DNA of 64,000 nt from Symbiodinium natans (lineage: Eukaryota; Sar; Dinophyceae; Suessiales; Symbiodiniaceae). Under the pieces are notes generated by a model. It made no database searches, had not been told where the DNA came from, and saw only the letters and a list, made by a program, of their open reading frames with translations. Position numbers and translations under genes: made by a program. The stretch is taken from positions 43,501 to 107,500 of the forward strand of contig CAJNDS010000325.1 in assembly GCA_905221605.1 (NCBI GenBank), read 5' to 3'. Below, one piece after another: positions 12,101 to 22,549 of the stretch (positions are counted from its first letter, which is position 1; each line of letters starts with the position of its first letter).

Positions 12101-15100
12101 GCAGGTTCAAAATCCAGCTGAAAAAAACAGGATTAAAGAAGCAAAAACACTCAACCCCAGACCAAACACCCCCCCCTCCCAACCCCTCGCCACCCCCAAA
12201 ATTCTGGGGAGTCTGAATCGACGACGGGCGTCAGAATGCCATGAGAGATGAACTGGATTCCCTTCACCTGTCTCGGCGATCTGTTAGGATCCACGGACTC
12301 GGGATGAAGGAACTGGATTTCCTAAGCTAAAACCCCCTGAAGCCAAAGATGCGCAAACTCTAAACCCTAAAACACTAAAACCCTGAAACCCTGAAACCCT
12401 GAACCCTAAAACCCTAAAAAACCCTAAACCCTAAACCCTAAACCCTAAACCCTAAACCCTAAACCCTAAACCCTAAACCCTAAACCCTAAACCCTAAACC
12501 CTAAACCCTAAACCCTAAACCCTAAACCCTAAACCCTAAACCCAAGCTCAATACCAGCCGAGGAGTTTAGGGCTTTCGGGGGTCCCAGGCCGTGGAATTT
12601 CGGTGTCTAGGGCTTAGGGTTCAGGGTTTGTCACATCCTCTGCGCACACCCCCGCGCCTTGCCTTGCGCGTGTGGCGTGGTGTGCGCTAGGGTTCGAAGC
12701 TACTCGAGCCTACCCTAAACCTTAAACCTTAAACCCTTAACCCTAAACCCTAAACCCTAAACCCTACAGTAGCTACATCTTTAAGCCCCTAAGCTCTAGA
12801 TCCTAAGTCCTCAGCCCTAAGCTTAAACGCGCCGTGTGTGAGGCTTGGGTTCTAAAGACCGGTGGCCTCATTATATGCTACCCTAATACCCTAAACCCTA
12901 AACCCTAAATGTAGCCCCTAGATGCACTCATCTGATTCATGGTTGGGATAGCTTTAAATTTTAATTGTTTATTCCTTGGAGGGGAAAAGGGGGGGGGGTT
13001 GTATGAAGTATAGGGTATATATTTCTTGTACCCCCAAAAGGACACCAGGTATATATACACTCACCAATATGGAAAAAGGAACCTTATATACACTCACCAA
13101 TAACAGAAAAAACCTTGTGTCGTATGTTACCCTTATATACCCTAAACTGATGCATGGTTGGGATAGTATTTTGGACAGTAACCAAAATATACTCTGGGTA
13201 CCCTTCTTTGGGTTTGGGGTTTAGGGTTTAGGGCTACTCTGATTCATGGCTGGGACAGTATTAAAATTTTCATTGTTTATTCCTTATTGGGTTTAAGTAC
13301 CCTTGAAAATTTAAAATGTTACCCAATTCTGACAAAGTAAATGCAGCCCCTAGACACCCTTATATAAGAGCCCCCTATAAAACCAGAAACCCTACTTCAA
13401 TAGATCACATCACCAGCCCACCCCTGATTCATGGTTAGGAGAGCATTAAGAACTTAAATTCTATATTCCTTATTGTGTTTAAGGTACCCATAAAATGAAA
13501 ATGTTACCCAACTAAATGACAAAGACATAAGGTATGAGGGTCATGCTTGTATAGCAACACCTCACAGGTGTGGCTACAGCGGAGCTCCTTCGCTGCAACT
13601 GTCGGCAGTTAGTTTGGGAGTTGGCAAGGGCTGTCGTTTAGGGTTTGTGCACGATCGCTGCCCAGAGCGCGTCTGGACTTAGGGCTTTGGTTTCGTCAGG
13701 GTTGAGGGGTCATGGGGCTTAGGGCCAGGGATTACCGGGCTTAGGGTCAAAGGGTTTGGGATTGGACCCTAAACCCTAAACGCCCTCAACCCTAAACCCT
13801 AAACTTGGGGTTAGCTTCTTTTTCTGCAGTGCTTAGGGTCAGGCTTCAGGTTGTGGGGCAGGTGCAGCCTGAACGATGAAGAAGAGCAACTGGAACTCGT
13901 CCGTCTTGTCGATGAATAGGAAGACAATGGGAAAGAGGAAGCCTGGGGCAGTTCCCCCTAAACCGTAAACCCTAAACCCTGAACCCTAAACCCTCAGGTG
14001 TAGGGGCTCACTTCCGGTTTTCTACCCCAAACTCCCCGAAATCCCAAACCCTAGCAGGCTCGAGGTCCGGGGCTGGGACGTTCTGACGTAGCCCCAAACG
14101 CTCTAAACACTCGTTTTGGGGGTTCAGGGTTTAGGGTTTAGGGTTCAGGCTTTAGGGCAAGCATCCCCCCGCAATCTAGCTCATAAGCAATTCGCAGCAA
14201 GACCTTGGACCCCTGGCCAGCCAAGTTTATCATTGTCACCCCATTCTGATTCTTTGCCGGCCTTCCTTCCTGATGGAAAGTAGCCTTGGACCGGGGCCGG
14301 CCGAACATTATACGTCCCACCCCATTTAGAAATTTTACGTTAAAAAATCCACCCCCCCCCCAACAAAAAAAAACAGGGTTTAGGGTTTAGGGTTCAGGCT
14401 TTAGGGCAAGCATCCCCCCGCAATCTAGCTCATAAGCAATTCGCAGCAAGACCTTGGACCCCTGGCCAGCCAAGTTTATCATTGTCACCCCATTCTGATT
14501 CTTTGCCGGCCTTCCTTCCTGATGGAAAGTAGCCTTGGACCGGGGCCGGCCGAACATTATACGTCCCACCCCATTTAGAAATTTTACGTTAAAAAATCCA
14601 CCCCCCCCCCCAAAAAAAAAAAAAAAAAAAAAACGGCCTAAACAGCCTTGAACCCGAAAAGCCCAGACAGCTCGAACACCCTGCACTGCGCACACCCCTC
14701 ATCCCTGATTCCAAAACCCTCAACTTGCCCTCAACCACACAGCTATTAAAAAAAAAAAAGAAACAGGAACAAAGAGGGATGAATCGACAGAACGCCTAGA
14801 CTCCGAGATCTGGTTTAGGAACTCGGCTTAGGGTTTAGGGTAGGGTTCAGGCTAGACGGTTTAGGGCCTTCGGCATTTTGTGAAGGCATTCAGCCTCCAT
14901 TGGGCTCTTGAGATGCACGCTGTATAGATCTAACCTACGCTGATGGAACAAACAGAGGTTTGGGGTGTTAGGTTTATGGGCTTTCAGGTTTGGGGTTTGG
15001 GGCTCGGGGTGAAAGGATTAGGGGTTTGGGGTCAGGGGCCGAGCGGCGAGAGGGGATTGGAGGTGGCAGGGTGGGTGGCAGGAAGGTGGGAGGGGAGGGG

Positions 15101-18100
15101 ACCCTAAACCCTAAACCCTAAACCCTAAACCCTAAACCCTAAACCCTAAACCCTAAACCCTAAACCCTGTTGTCCTCTAGCATCTTCTAGCTGCTTAAGC
15201 AGGTCTCTTTCCAATCACGGAAGCCAGGGCGCTTGACACGCTGAAGATTGGAATCCTTGGAGGGGAAGGGGGGGTTATATGAAGTAGGGTATATATTTCT
15301 TGTACCCCCAAAAGGACACCAACTATATACACTCACCAATACAAAAAAAGGAACCTTATATACACTCACCAAAAACAGTAATATAAACCCTGTTTCAAAT
15401 ATCTTTTGGCAGCTCCTAAACCCTTAATCCTGTCAGCAGTACAACACCTGGACTCTTGCGCGGTACCTTAGCCCTAAACCCCAAACCCTTCAGAGTTCAG
15501 GGCTCAAAACAGGTGATGTTTTCCGGGGGGGGGGGGGAGTTTGGGCTTAGGGTTATCCAACAAGGTTCAGGGTGTTCAGGGCTTAGGGTTAATTTCGGGC
15601 ACGGCGCAGGCCCGGGCCCCTTCTGCTTGGAGCCTGGTGTGCCCTAAGCCCTAAGCTCAAAAACCCCCCTAAACCAGCAAGTGTGTAGGATGAGGGCGGT
15701 GCAGCTTCGTGCTTTCAAACACCAGCGCCGTGATTGCAAAGCGCCCCTCTACGCACAACATCGGCGGCGGAGACAGGAAAAATCACCCTAAACCCTAAAC
15801 CCTAAACCCTACACCCTAAACCCCAAACCCTAAACCCTAAATCCTAAACCCTAAACCCAATGCCACGTCCAACTCTCTGGGCGACGATTTCCAGGTTTAG
15901 GGTTTAGGGTTTAGGGTTTAAAACCCTAAAAATTTAGGGTTTAGGGGACCTATAAACCCTAAACCCCAAACCCTAAACGCCATAAGGCATGCCGCCTGGG
16001 TGCAACGTCAAGATGACGGCCAGCAGCCAAAAGGGGTCTTGCGACACCCCCCAGAGACCGCGGTCATAGGGATAGAGGTGGTACCTGCGAGGGCGATTTT
16101 TGGGTCTTTAGGGGGCTTTTGGGTTTGGGGGCTTGGGCTCGACACAAATGCCCGGAACCTTCAAACCCTAAACCCTAAACCCCAAACCCTAAACCCTAAA
16201 CCCCCTCTGAACCCCTCTGAACCCCCTCTGAACCCCAAAGCCAAAAACCCGACCTGCGACCCAACAGGCGCCTTACACGCAAGCAGTTCTGGGGTTCGGA
16301 GTGGTATTCGGCGGGACTGTTGGGATCAAACGCTTTTTGGGTTGAATGGGTTGAAAAAGGGTGAAGGGTGTTCGGGTTTAGGGGTTTAGGTTTCAGGAAT
16401 TAAAGGTTTAAAGGGCTTTAGAGTTTGCGGCTTTCGCTTCAGGTTTTAGGGTTTAGCGGGGGTTGAAGGGTTTCGTAGGCTAGGTTCATGGTCCCTTTGT
16501 GTGAGGGCCCTTTAAACGGGGACCCCGTATCTTACCCCCTTGTGACCCTATACAACCCAAGGACCCATACATCAGAACTCTTTGAGGACGGCAAGGGACA
16601 AAATGACGGGCACATCAAAGTTACCCTAGAGGTTTAGAGGGTGAGGGTGTTAGGGCTTAGGGCAAAAGTTCTACGGCTTTAGTGTTTAGGGTTTTAGGGT
16701 TCAGGGTCTTCCACGACATGTACAGATGGGCCTTTTCGGGTTTAGGGCTTAGGGATTTCGGGGCTTTTAAAATGGCAGCCCTAAATTCTTGGGTACCTGA
16801 CTGATACAGCAATATAGACACCCACAGAAGTGATTCAAGCACAAACCCTAAGCCAACCCGACATCCCCAAGCGACCGGAAGCCAAAACCCTACACACCAC
16901 TACCCTGACCCTCTAAGTGCCCCATAAACCCTTCGAACCCTAAACCCCAAGACCCAAAAAACCCTGCAAACCCCTAAGCCCTGAACCCTGAACCCTACCT
17001 CCTAAACCCCTACAAACCCCCTATAAACCGAACACAATCGGTCCAAGACCCCCTGGCCCAAAACCCTAAACCCTAAACCCTAAGGCCCGCCTGACGAAGG
17101 CAACCGGGCAGCAGCAGCCAGGCTTCTCGTCGTCGGGGTCGGGTTGCCTGAAACGGGGCTTGGAGTTTAGGGTTTAGGGTTTAGGGTCTATGTCATTCGG
17201 GTGTAGCGTTTGAGGGAAGGTCTGGGATTTGGAGCTTAGACTGTGGGGCTTAGGTTTCAGGTTGTGTGCGTTGAGTCTTGGGGGGGGTTCAGGTTTAGGG
17301 TTGAGGAGTTCAGTCACTTAGGGTAACTTAGGGTTTAGGGGTTATAAGGCTTCGGGTCGGCGAGACGGACCATCACGACGCCTCGGAAGTCAATCCCGTG
17401 CATTGAGAAAGTGCGAAAAAATCAAAATCTTTTTTCTCTATACCTTTGCCCTAAACCCTACACCCTAAACCAAACTCTAAACCTCAAACCCTAAACCCTA
17501 AACCCTTGCCCCGGCGTGTGGTGCGCATTGCCAGTAGGCTAGATACGATGCATGGAAGCCCGCGCCACCCGAAACCCTGAAGCCCTAAACCCTGCTCCCT
17601 AATCCTCTATAAGCCCTAAACCCCTGAACCCTAAACCCGAATCCTCCATAAGCCCTAAGCCCCTAGACCCCTAAACCCTAAAGCGCTAAAAACGCTAAAA
17701 ACCTAAACCCCTAAACCCTAATTGTGAACCTCGCAAATTTCGCGTAGCCTTCTAGACCCCCCAGAGGACCTCCGGTTATAACCATACTATAATCTGGGTA
17801 CCCTTCTTTGGGTTTGGGGTTTAGGGTTTAGGGCTACTCCTAGTTGTCCAGTAACCAGGGGGAATTAAAGGTTAACCTTTGGGATGATAAGAGGATTATA
17901 CTACCCCGGTTAAAGGTTACCTACTCCACTACCAAGTATCTAATAAGGGAACCTTGAACCAAAACACGGGCCAAAAGGGTACCATAGGGCGGCCATCGGC
18001 AAAGCCTTAGAACCCGACTCCCCGAAGCCGGAACCTCCTGAACCCAAACCCCCCAAAAGCCTAGACCCTAACCCTAAACCCTAAACCCTAAACCCCAAAC

Positions 18101-21100
18101 CCTGAACCGTAAGCCCTAAACCCCCACTAAATCATAGACGAGGCTCCCAGCAAGTTCTTTGAGGGCATCTCGCATGTCCGTCAGCCCGTGTTCCTGAAGA
18201 AGCGTTACGTTAAAGTTAAAGGTGGGTGGGGGGGGTGGGGTGGGGCTCAGGGTTTAGGGTTCAGGATTTAGGGTTTAGGTTTTAGGGTTTAAGGTTCAGG
18301 GGGGTTTCTGCGTGTTGGTTTTCGGATTTGGGGGTTCAGGGGTTTCGGGCTCCCTAGACCCTAAACCCTATAGATCCTAAAACCTAAAATGTGGTTTAGG
18401 GTTCCTTTTGATATCGTTTCTTTGGGCTCGGAGTTGACTGCTGAAAGGGACCTGAACCTGCACTCAAGCCCCTCCTACAGATGCTGAGTAAAACCGACAT
18501 CCTCACATTGAGGCTCACAACTAAATTTAGGACGTTTAAGGCAAACTCACAAATTCGCACAAAAAAAACCTCAAAGCACTGAAGCCCCTAACGCTAAAGC
18601 CATTCAACAGCCTAGAAACGTATGACTTATTCTATGTAGAACATGAGAAAAGCCATACACCCTGAACCCCTCAGCCGAAGCCGGTGCACCTAAATTCTAA
18701 ACCCTAGACCACACCTCAAACAGTGAACCTGTAGTCCAAAAACGTAAGTCCAAACACCGAACCCCGAACCCACACACCCTAAACACCGTAAGCATAAAGG
18801 CCCTCAGGTAAGCCCCAAACCCCAAACCCCAAACCCTAGACCCCCTAGACCCCCTAGACCCCCTAGACCCCCTAGACCCCCTAGACCCCCTAGACCCTAA
18901 ACCCGAAACCCTGAACCCTCAACCTAAGCCGGCGCACTTGCACTTGTCATGGTCACCGAAGGTCGGCTCGACCACGGGACCAGGCAACTGCGTCCCAAGG
19001 CTGGCTTCACCCTTCTTCGGGGTATCGCTGCGGCGGGATCTATGTGTCGCAAGTTCTGGCAGCACGGCGCCTCGCCAAACGTTCTGTTCTTCTCACACAG
19101 TCCTCTGACATCGCGTCATCTTGTGCAGATGCCAGGCTGGGTTGCGAATCTTGTCTCGCCCCTGTCTCCAACCTCTCGGAATTCGAAGAGAGAGGTGCTT
19201 GAAGAGGCGCAACGTGGGCTCCATATGGAACCCTGGCCAGTTTGAGATTTTAGCGGAAAGCCCCCTAAACCTCAAACGTACCCTAAACCCTACAGGTTCA
19301 CGCAGTCCGCTGCTGCCGTCACTGAGTGCCTCCCGTAAACCCTAGAAACCCTACAAATCCTATATAGACCCTTCAAACTATAAACTCTATAAAACCTTTC
19401 GATCCTTTACACCCTACAAACCCTATCAATCCTAAACTCCTAAACTCTTGCCGCAGACGGGATTTTTATGGACGAACTGGAGCAGTCTTCGGACTGCTCG
19501 GATCCACCCTTAAAGGGTTTAGGGTTTAGGGCTTCAGAATTTTAGGGTTTAGGGTTTGGGGTGTCGGGCGTTTCTAACCCACCCTGAGCCCTGTACTATT
19601 TGGTTTGGAGCTAAGGGGGGGACGACAGTCTCCGGAGGGTTGTTCGGGTTTAGGGTTTAGGGTTGAGGGTTTAGGGTTTAGGGTTTAGGGTTTAGGGTTT
19701 AGGGTTTAGGGTTTAGGGTTTAGGGTTTAGGACCCGTGATGAAGAGTTGCCAGGTCGCCATTTCCAGAGCGATCTGCTCCTGGACCTCGGGCCAGGCAAT
19801 GTCCACCGCTCTATCCTTCACCTCAGCTGCTAGGGTTTAGGGTTTAGGGTTTAGGGTTTAGGGTTCAGGGTTCAGGGTTCAGGGTTCAGGGTTCAGGGTT
19901 TAGGGTTTAGGGTTTAGGGTTTAGGGTTTAGGGTTTAGGGTTTAGGGTTTCGGGCTTGCTCGACGTACCCTGCTCGAGCACATGTTGGGGATTTAGGTTG
20001 CTTAGGGCTGCTATGACTTACGACTTTACGATTTACGGCCCCTTCCAGGAAGGATCTGAGTCGCATTAGGGTTTAGGGTTTAGGGTTTAGGGTTTAGGGT
20101 TACTCTACAGCCCTATATACCGTATAAGAGGTGCACCCTCAACCCTAAACCCTAAACCCCGAATCTCGAAGTGCTACCTCAGTGGGTGCATTGGAACGGG
20201 GCCAGATACCCCTCAGTCAGGCCCTCATCTTGGGTTTTGGGCTCAGGTTTTAGGGTGAGCCATCTGCAAAGCATTCCGACACAGAACCCTCTCAAACCCA
20301 ATATGGGAACATATCGAAGATTCTTGGTAGCCCGGAAACCATATTACAACGAGAGCACACGCTTTACAGTGGGTTACTTTATAAGGGAACACAGAACCAA
20401 AAAAAGGGGCTTACGGTTCAGGGTTTAGGGTTTAGGGTTTAGGGTTTAGGAATAAACCATATTACAATATGGGTAATTACCCCTCAGCTACCAAGTATTC
20501 CAGGGCCTTACCAGTTATGGGTGGCGGGGTAAGTGAGGGCTTGAGACGAAAGGCCTATAGGACCTGAATAAGGGATTCTTGAGGTTTAGGGTTTAGGGTT
20601 TAGGGTTTAGGGTTTAGGGTTTAGGGTTTAGGGTTTAGGGTTTAGGGTTTAGGGTTTAGGGTTTAGGGTTTAGCGCATTAGGGTTTAGGGCCCTACACAC
20701 CCCCCAAGTCCCCCACCCTCCTCGCATATTCCGGCATCTCGGGATCGTCGAGGACCTTCTTGACTGCGAAGGGCAAGGCACCAGAGACCTGCAGGGTTTG
20801 GGGTTTAGGGTTTGGGGTTCAGGGTTTGGGGTTTAGGGTTTGGGGTTTAGGGTTTGGGGTTTAGGGTTTGGGGTTTGGGGTTTGGGGTTCAGGGTTTGGG
20901 GCTTAGGGTTTGGGGTTTAGGGTTTGGGGTTTAGGGTTTGGGGTTCAGGGTGTGGATCTAGGGGTTGCGTGGAGGGCGCACCCAGTATACTTTGCTAACT
21001 GTAGTTAAGAGACTTAAATCCTGAGTTAAGGCCTTAGGACCCAATTTAGGGTCCTTAGAACTCTACTTGTAACTAAGGGGGGCCCCTCCTTGTAGGGTTC

Positions 21101-22549
21101 AGGGTTTAGGGTGGAACCTCAACTTAAATTCTCAAAGCCCGACCCTTGCGGAGGTTACTCTTCTGCAGCCCCCTTGTTATGGGATCCTGAGGCAAGCTGC
21201 CAACACGGCAGGCAGTGGGATCTCAAGAAACTTCATTGCTGGAGTTCCATAAGCACCCCAAAGAGTGTACACTTTCAGTTCTACAGGAGTATAGTATTCT
21301 AGTATCCTCAAAAGTCTAAAGCGTACTCGTTCAGCTACTAAGGGAGAGCCCTTCGGGTTTCGAGTTTCAGGGAAGGGTTTAGGGCTTAGGGAGGCCGATC
21401 CGGTGCGCAAACCTGGACTAAACCCTAAACCCTATTATAGGGTTTAGGGTTTAGGGTTACTATAATCCCTAAACCCTAAACCCCAAACCCTAAACCCTAA
21501 TCTCTAAACCCTAAACCCTAAACCCTGGCAGCCAAGGCACGGCTTTGATAACAACAGTGATCTTCCTGCGGCGGATCAGAGCTTCCTAAACCCGAAGCCC
21601 TAAACCCTAAACCGAAACCCTAAGCCCTAAACCGAAACCCTAAGCCCTAAACCTAAACCCGAAGCCCTAAACCCGAAACCCTAAGCCCTAAACCCTAAAC
21701 CCGAAACCCGAAACTCTAAACCCTAACCCGAAACCCTAAACCCTAAACCCGAAACCCTAAAACCTAAACCCGAAACCCTAAAACCTAAACCCTAAACCCT
21801 CGACCCTAAACCCGAAGCCCTGAACCCCGAAACCCGAAACCCCAGTATCCCTAAACCCTAAACCCTAGACCCTAAACCCTGAACCCCGAAACCCTAAACC
21901 CGAAAAACCCTAAGCACCGCCGGGCACCCGGGCCCGTGCAGATAGGCCCGCATCGTCTCGAGGAACTGAGCTCCGGCCTGTGCATGGCCCCACTGTGAAG
22001 GGGGGGTTTAGGGTTTAGGGTGTAGGGTTTAGGGTTTAGGGCTAAGGGTTAAGGGTTAAGGGTATACGGTTACGGTTTGCAGTTGAGGGTTCAGGGTGCA
22101 GGGTTTACGGCCAACATCTGCCAGTCAACATATCTGAATTCTCGCTGAAACCTCAAATTACCTGGCTTCCGGGCACTCGCCATTCTTGAAACCCTGAAAC
22201 TCTGAAGCGCCTAAAGCCCCTAAAAACCCCTAAATCCCCTAAAACCCCTAAAGCCCCTAAAATCCCTCAAACCCCTTAAACCCCTAAAACCCCCTGCAAC
22301 CCTGAACCCCTTAAACCCCTTAAACCCCTCAACCTGAGACCCTAAAGCCTAAACTCTAAACTTATAAACCCTAAACCCGAAACCCTAAACCCTAAACCCC
22401 AAACCCCTAAACCCCTAAACCCCAAACCCTACAAACCCCCTAAACCCTAAACTGCGCCATCACCCTCCGGGAGCCTGCTCCATGGCCTGCTCGGCCGCCA
22501 GCACGCGGTCCTTTCGTCTGGGCTTCGGGCTCTTCTTGGGCTTTGGCAT
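138..22549 (-). CDS. Polytopic membrane protein, 20 exons, 389 residues, family unnamed
   Basis: Exons in order of translation: 22549-22475 (ATG), 21977-21928, 21565-21544, 20788-20711, 19815-19771, 18193-18145, 17381-17354, 17147-17091, 16084-15996, 13942-13869, 12267-12233, 11846-11783, 9396-9309, 4909-4829, 4666-4623, 3829-3779, 3042-2984, 1613-1526, 689-645, 185-138 (TAG). They total 1170 nt, and the phase matches at every junction. The N-terminus is basic (MPKPKKSPKPRRKDR). A soluble helical region follows to about residue 110, then hydrophobic segments near residues 145-160 (DPFWLLAVILTLHP), 165-190 (FLFPIVFLFIDKTDEFQLL), 203-210, 223-242, 253-268 and 312-330, and a charged C-terminus (AEELLQQLKKLHGLF). 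The motif IDKTDEFQLLFFIV then KGIQF resembles uncharacterised dinoflagellate membrane proteins, from memory only. Transporter, channel or receptor roles cannot be separated. Donors are 11 GC, 4 GT and 4 GA; all 19 acceptors are AG|G. Weakest choices: donors of exons 5 and 6, and the 4.4-kb intron 4910-9308, which may hide exons. Confidence 0.7.
247..443. repeat. (TTTAGGG)n array
   Basis: An almost perfect array with one 6-bp unit near its start, flanked by a ~30-bp direct repeat (220-250 and 442-471). Confidence 0.95.
1526..1613 (-). CDS. Exon 18 of the membrane protein gene
   Basis: It reads NVILHTRPTGYDRKG then SCRNYVGPGGDMPK. The acceptor is CGCAG|G directly beside a telomeric tract (1619-1673), and the donor is AAG|GC. 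It joins exon 19 (ATEVIPKMELFNKEE, 689-645) in phase 0, so the ORF-like island at 1184-1252 is probably intronic. Confidence 0.7.
2324..2515. repeat. (CCCTAAA)n array
   Basis: Near-perfect, with one CCCTAATA unit at 2413-2421. Confidence 0.95.
2836..2893. mobile_element. TIR element family B, left part ending in poly-C
   Basis: AAGGGCAGTTACATGGTCCC then TTAGTATGGGCCCTGAAAAA, followed by a run of 13 C (2881-2893) where the body would begin. Confidence 0.55.
3095..3170. repeat. (TA)n microsatellite
   Basis: TATACATATATATA runs with TATGTATA interruptions, ending in TGTGTG. Confidence 0.95.
4623..4909 (-). CDS. Exons 14 and 15 with the short element-derived intron between them
   Basis: Exon 14 (4909-4829) reads NMLYFICYDMVLTAIGL then TSDYLCFPK, a membrane helix. 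Exon 15 (4666-4623) reads LQQAHRAEPSEKVE and continues in phase into exon 16 (DWDFTEARVGFAAEAIK, 3829-3779). The intron 4828-4667 is GT-AG, 162 nt, and is almost wholly one TIR element with a telomeric tract inside. An alternative frame of exon 15 is also open but does not keep phase. Confidence 0.6.
4667..4828. mobile_element. TIR element family A with internal telomeric tract, forms a whole intron
   Basis: The left end TTAAGGGTCCATGTACCC and the right end GGGTACATGGACTCTTTGG are inverted. Between them lie a TTTAGGG tract (4690-4752) and the family body (TTTGGGCCC ... AAGGCCCAAGTATATG). The same body without the tract is at 57054-57158. Its edges coincide with the GT-AG splice sites of exons 14 and 15. 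Confidence 0.7.
5481..5596. mobile_element. TIR element family A, partial copy
   Basis: It has the body (ATACTTGGGCCCCAAAGT), a short CCCTAAACCC insert, and the right end ATGTACATGGACCCTTAAG. The outer part of the left arm is missing. Confidence 0.6.
7273..7401. mobile_element. TIR element family H, copy 1
   Basis: GGAGGGACCCCTAGAAGGGA then CCC at the left and TAAGGGTCCCTCCGTGAGTC then CCTT at the right are imperfect inverted repeats of about 25 bp. The left end recurs identically at 34186. Confidence 0.65.
8581..8680. mobile_element. Dispersed element family F, copy 1
   Basis: ACCTAGTCGTCCAGTAACCT ... AATTAAAGGTTAACCTTTGG ... GGTTAAAGGTTACCTACTCT. It pairs with 17837-17934. The ends are weakly inverted and the centre holds the palindrome AAAGGTTAACCTTT. 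Confidence 0.65.
9309..9396 (-). CDS. Exon 13 of the membrane protein gene, membrane helix
   Basis: It reads VLIFLMMLTAYAMVYLL then SKTPVCRPSFPK, preceded by a TTTCAG|G acceptor at 9397-9398. The donor is AAAGG|GT at 9308-9307, one of four GT donors in the gene. The intron after it begins GTCCTAAG, like the ends of the TIR elements described elsewhere. Confidence 0.7.
9808..9906. mobile_element. Dispersed element family E, copy 1
   Basis: ATTTCTTGTACCCCCAAAAG then GACACC, two TACACTCACCA words spaced by GGAACCTT, then AACATAAACCCTGCTTC. Closely similar copies are at 12974-13125 and 15258-15393; a shorter relative is at 10187-10250. Confidence 0.7.
12370..12542. repeat. (CCCTAAA)n array
   Basis: Variant CCCTAAAA/CCCTGAA units first, then perfect CCCTAAA from about 12421. 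Confidence 0.95.
12974..13125. mobile_element. Dispersed element family E, copy 2
   Basis: It starts CCTTGGAGGGGAAAAGGGGG, then TATGAAGTATAGGGTATATA, TTTCTTGTACCCCCAAAAGG and paired TACACTCACCAATA words. The 12.9-13.5 kb stretch around it also repeats GATTCATGGTTGGGATAG and TATTCCTTATTG three times. Confidence 0.7.
13869..13942 (-). CDS. Exon 10 of the membrane protein gene, second membrane segment
   Basis: It reads FLFPIVFLFIDKTDEFQLL then FFIVQ. The acceptor is CCCAG|G and the donor CAG|GC, leaving phase 0, which exon 11 (12267, VKGIQFISHGI) continues. The acidic DKTDE break between two hydrophobic stretches suggests a short loop between membrane helices. Confidence 0.75.
14125..14633. repeat. 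Two 249-bp tandem copies, each with a telomeric start
   Basis: Copy 1 (14125-14373) and copy 2 (14374-14633) are nearly identical; each begins CAGGGTTTAGGGTTTAGGG and ends in poly-C/poly-A. As 249 = 3 x 83, the same minus-strand frame (VTMINLAGQGSKVLLRIAYE) is open in both, after a CATCAG|G acceptor (14269 and 14518). It could be a duplicated exon, but it does not chain in phase with the membrane protein gene, in whose intron it lies. Confidence 0.9.
15258..15393. mobile_element. Dispersed element family E, copy 3
   Basis: The same order as copy 2 from CCTTGGAGGGGAAGGGGGGG to ATATAAACCCTGTTTC. Shared peptides in the opposite frame (CPFGGTRN) are a by-product of the DNA repeat. Confidence 0.7.
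15996..16084 (-). CDS. Exon 9 of the membrane protein gene, first membrane segment
   Basis: The acceptor is CGCAG|G at 16085-16086 and the donor CAG|GC at 15995-15994. The frame reads YHLYPYDRGLWGVSQ followed by DPFWLLAVILTLHP. It enters in phase 2 from exon 8 (17091) and leaves in phase 1, which is what exon 10 (13942, starting GC TTC CTC) needs. Telomeric tracts lie in both flanking introns. Confidence 0.75.
16482..16628. mobile_element. TIR element family B, diverged copy
   Basis: TAGGTTCATGGTCCCTTTG ... GAGGGCCCTTTAAACGGGGA, with the same internal order as 55455-55604, ending at TTACCCTAG. It lies in intron 8 of the membrane protein gene. Confidence 0.6.
17837..17934. mobile_element. Dispersed element family F, copy 2
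   Basis: CTCCTAGTTGTCCAGTAACC ... AATTAAAGGTTAACCTTTGG ... TTACCTACTCCACTACCAAG, about 80 percent like copy 1 by eye. It is preceded by a 47-bp block also found at 13193-13239. Confidence 0.65.
18835..18896. repeat. (CCCCCTAGA)n 9-bp array
   Basis: Six or seven perfect 9-bp units set inside CCCTAAA-type DNA, a local expansion of a longer variant. Confidence 0.9.
19831..19955. repeat. TTTAGGG array with homogeneous TTCAGGG block
   Basis: Four TTTAGGG units, five consecutive TTCAGGG units (19865-19899), then TTTAGGG again. Confidence 0.95.
20582..20673. repeat. (TTTAGGG)n array
   Basis: Thirteen or so perfect units. Confidence 0.95.
20796..20950. repeat. 14-bp dimer array TTTGGGGTTTAGGG
   Basis: TTTGGGG alternates with TTTAGGG or TTCAGGG in a regular two-unit order, a higher-order repeat. 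Confidence 0.9.
21228..21340. mobile_element. Dispersed element family G, copy 1
   Basis: ACTTCATTGCTGGAGTTCCA ... CACTTTCAGTTCTACAGGAG ... GTCTAAAGCGTACTCGTTCA. Copy 2 is at 50566-50668. Confidence 0.65.
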
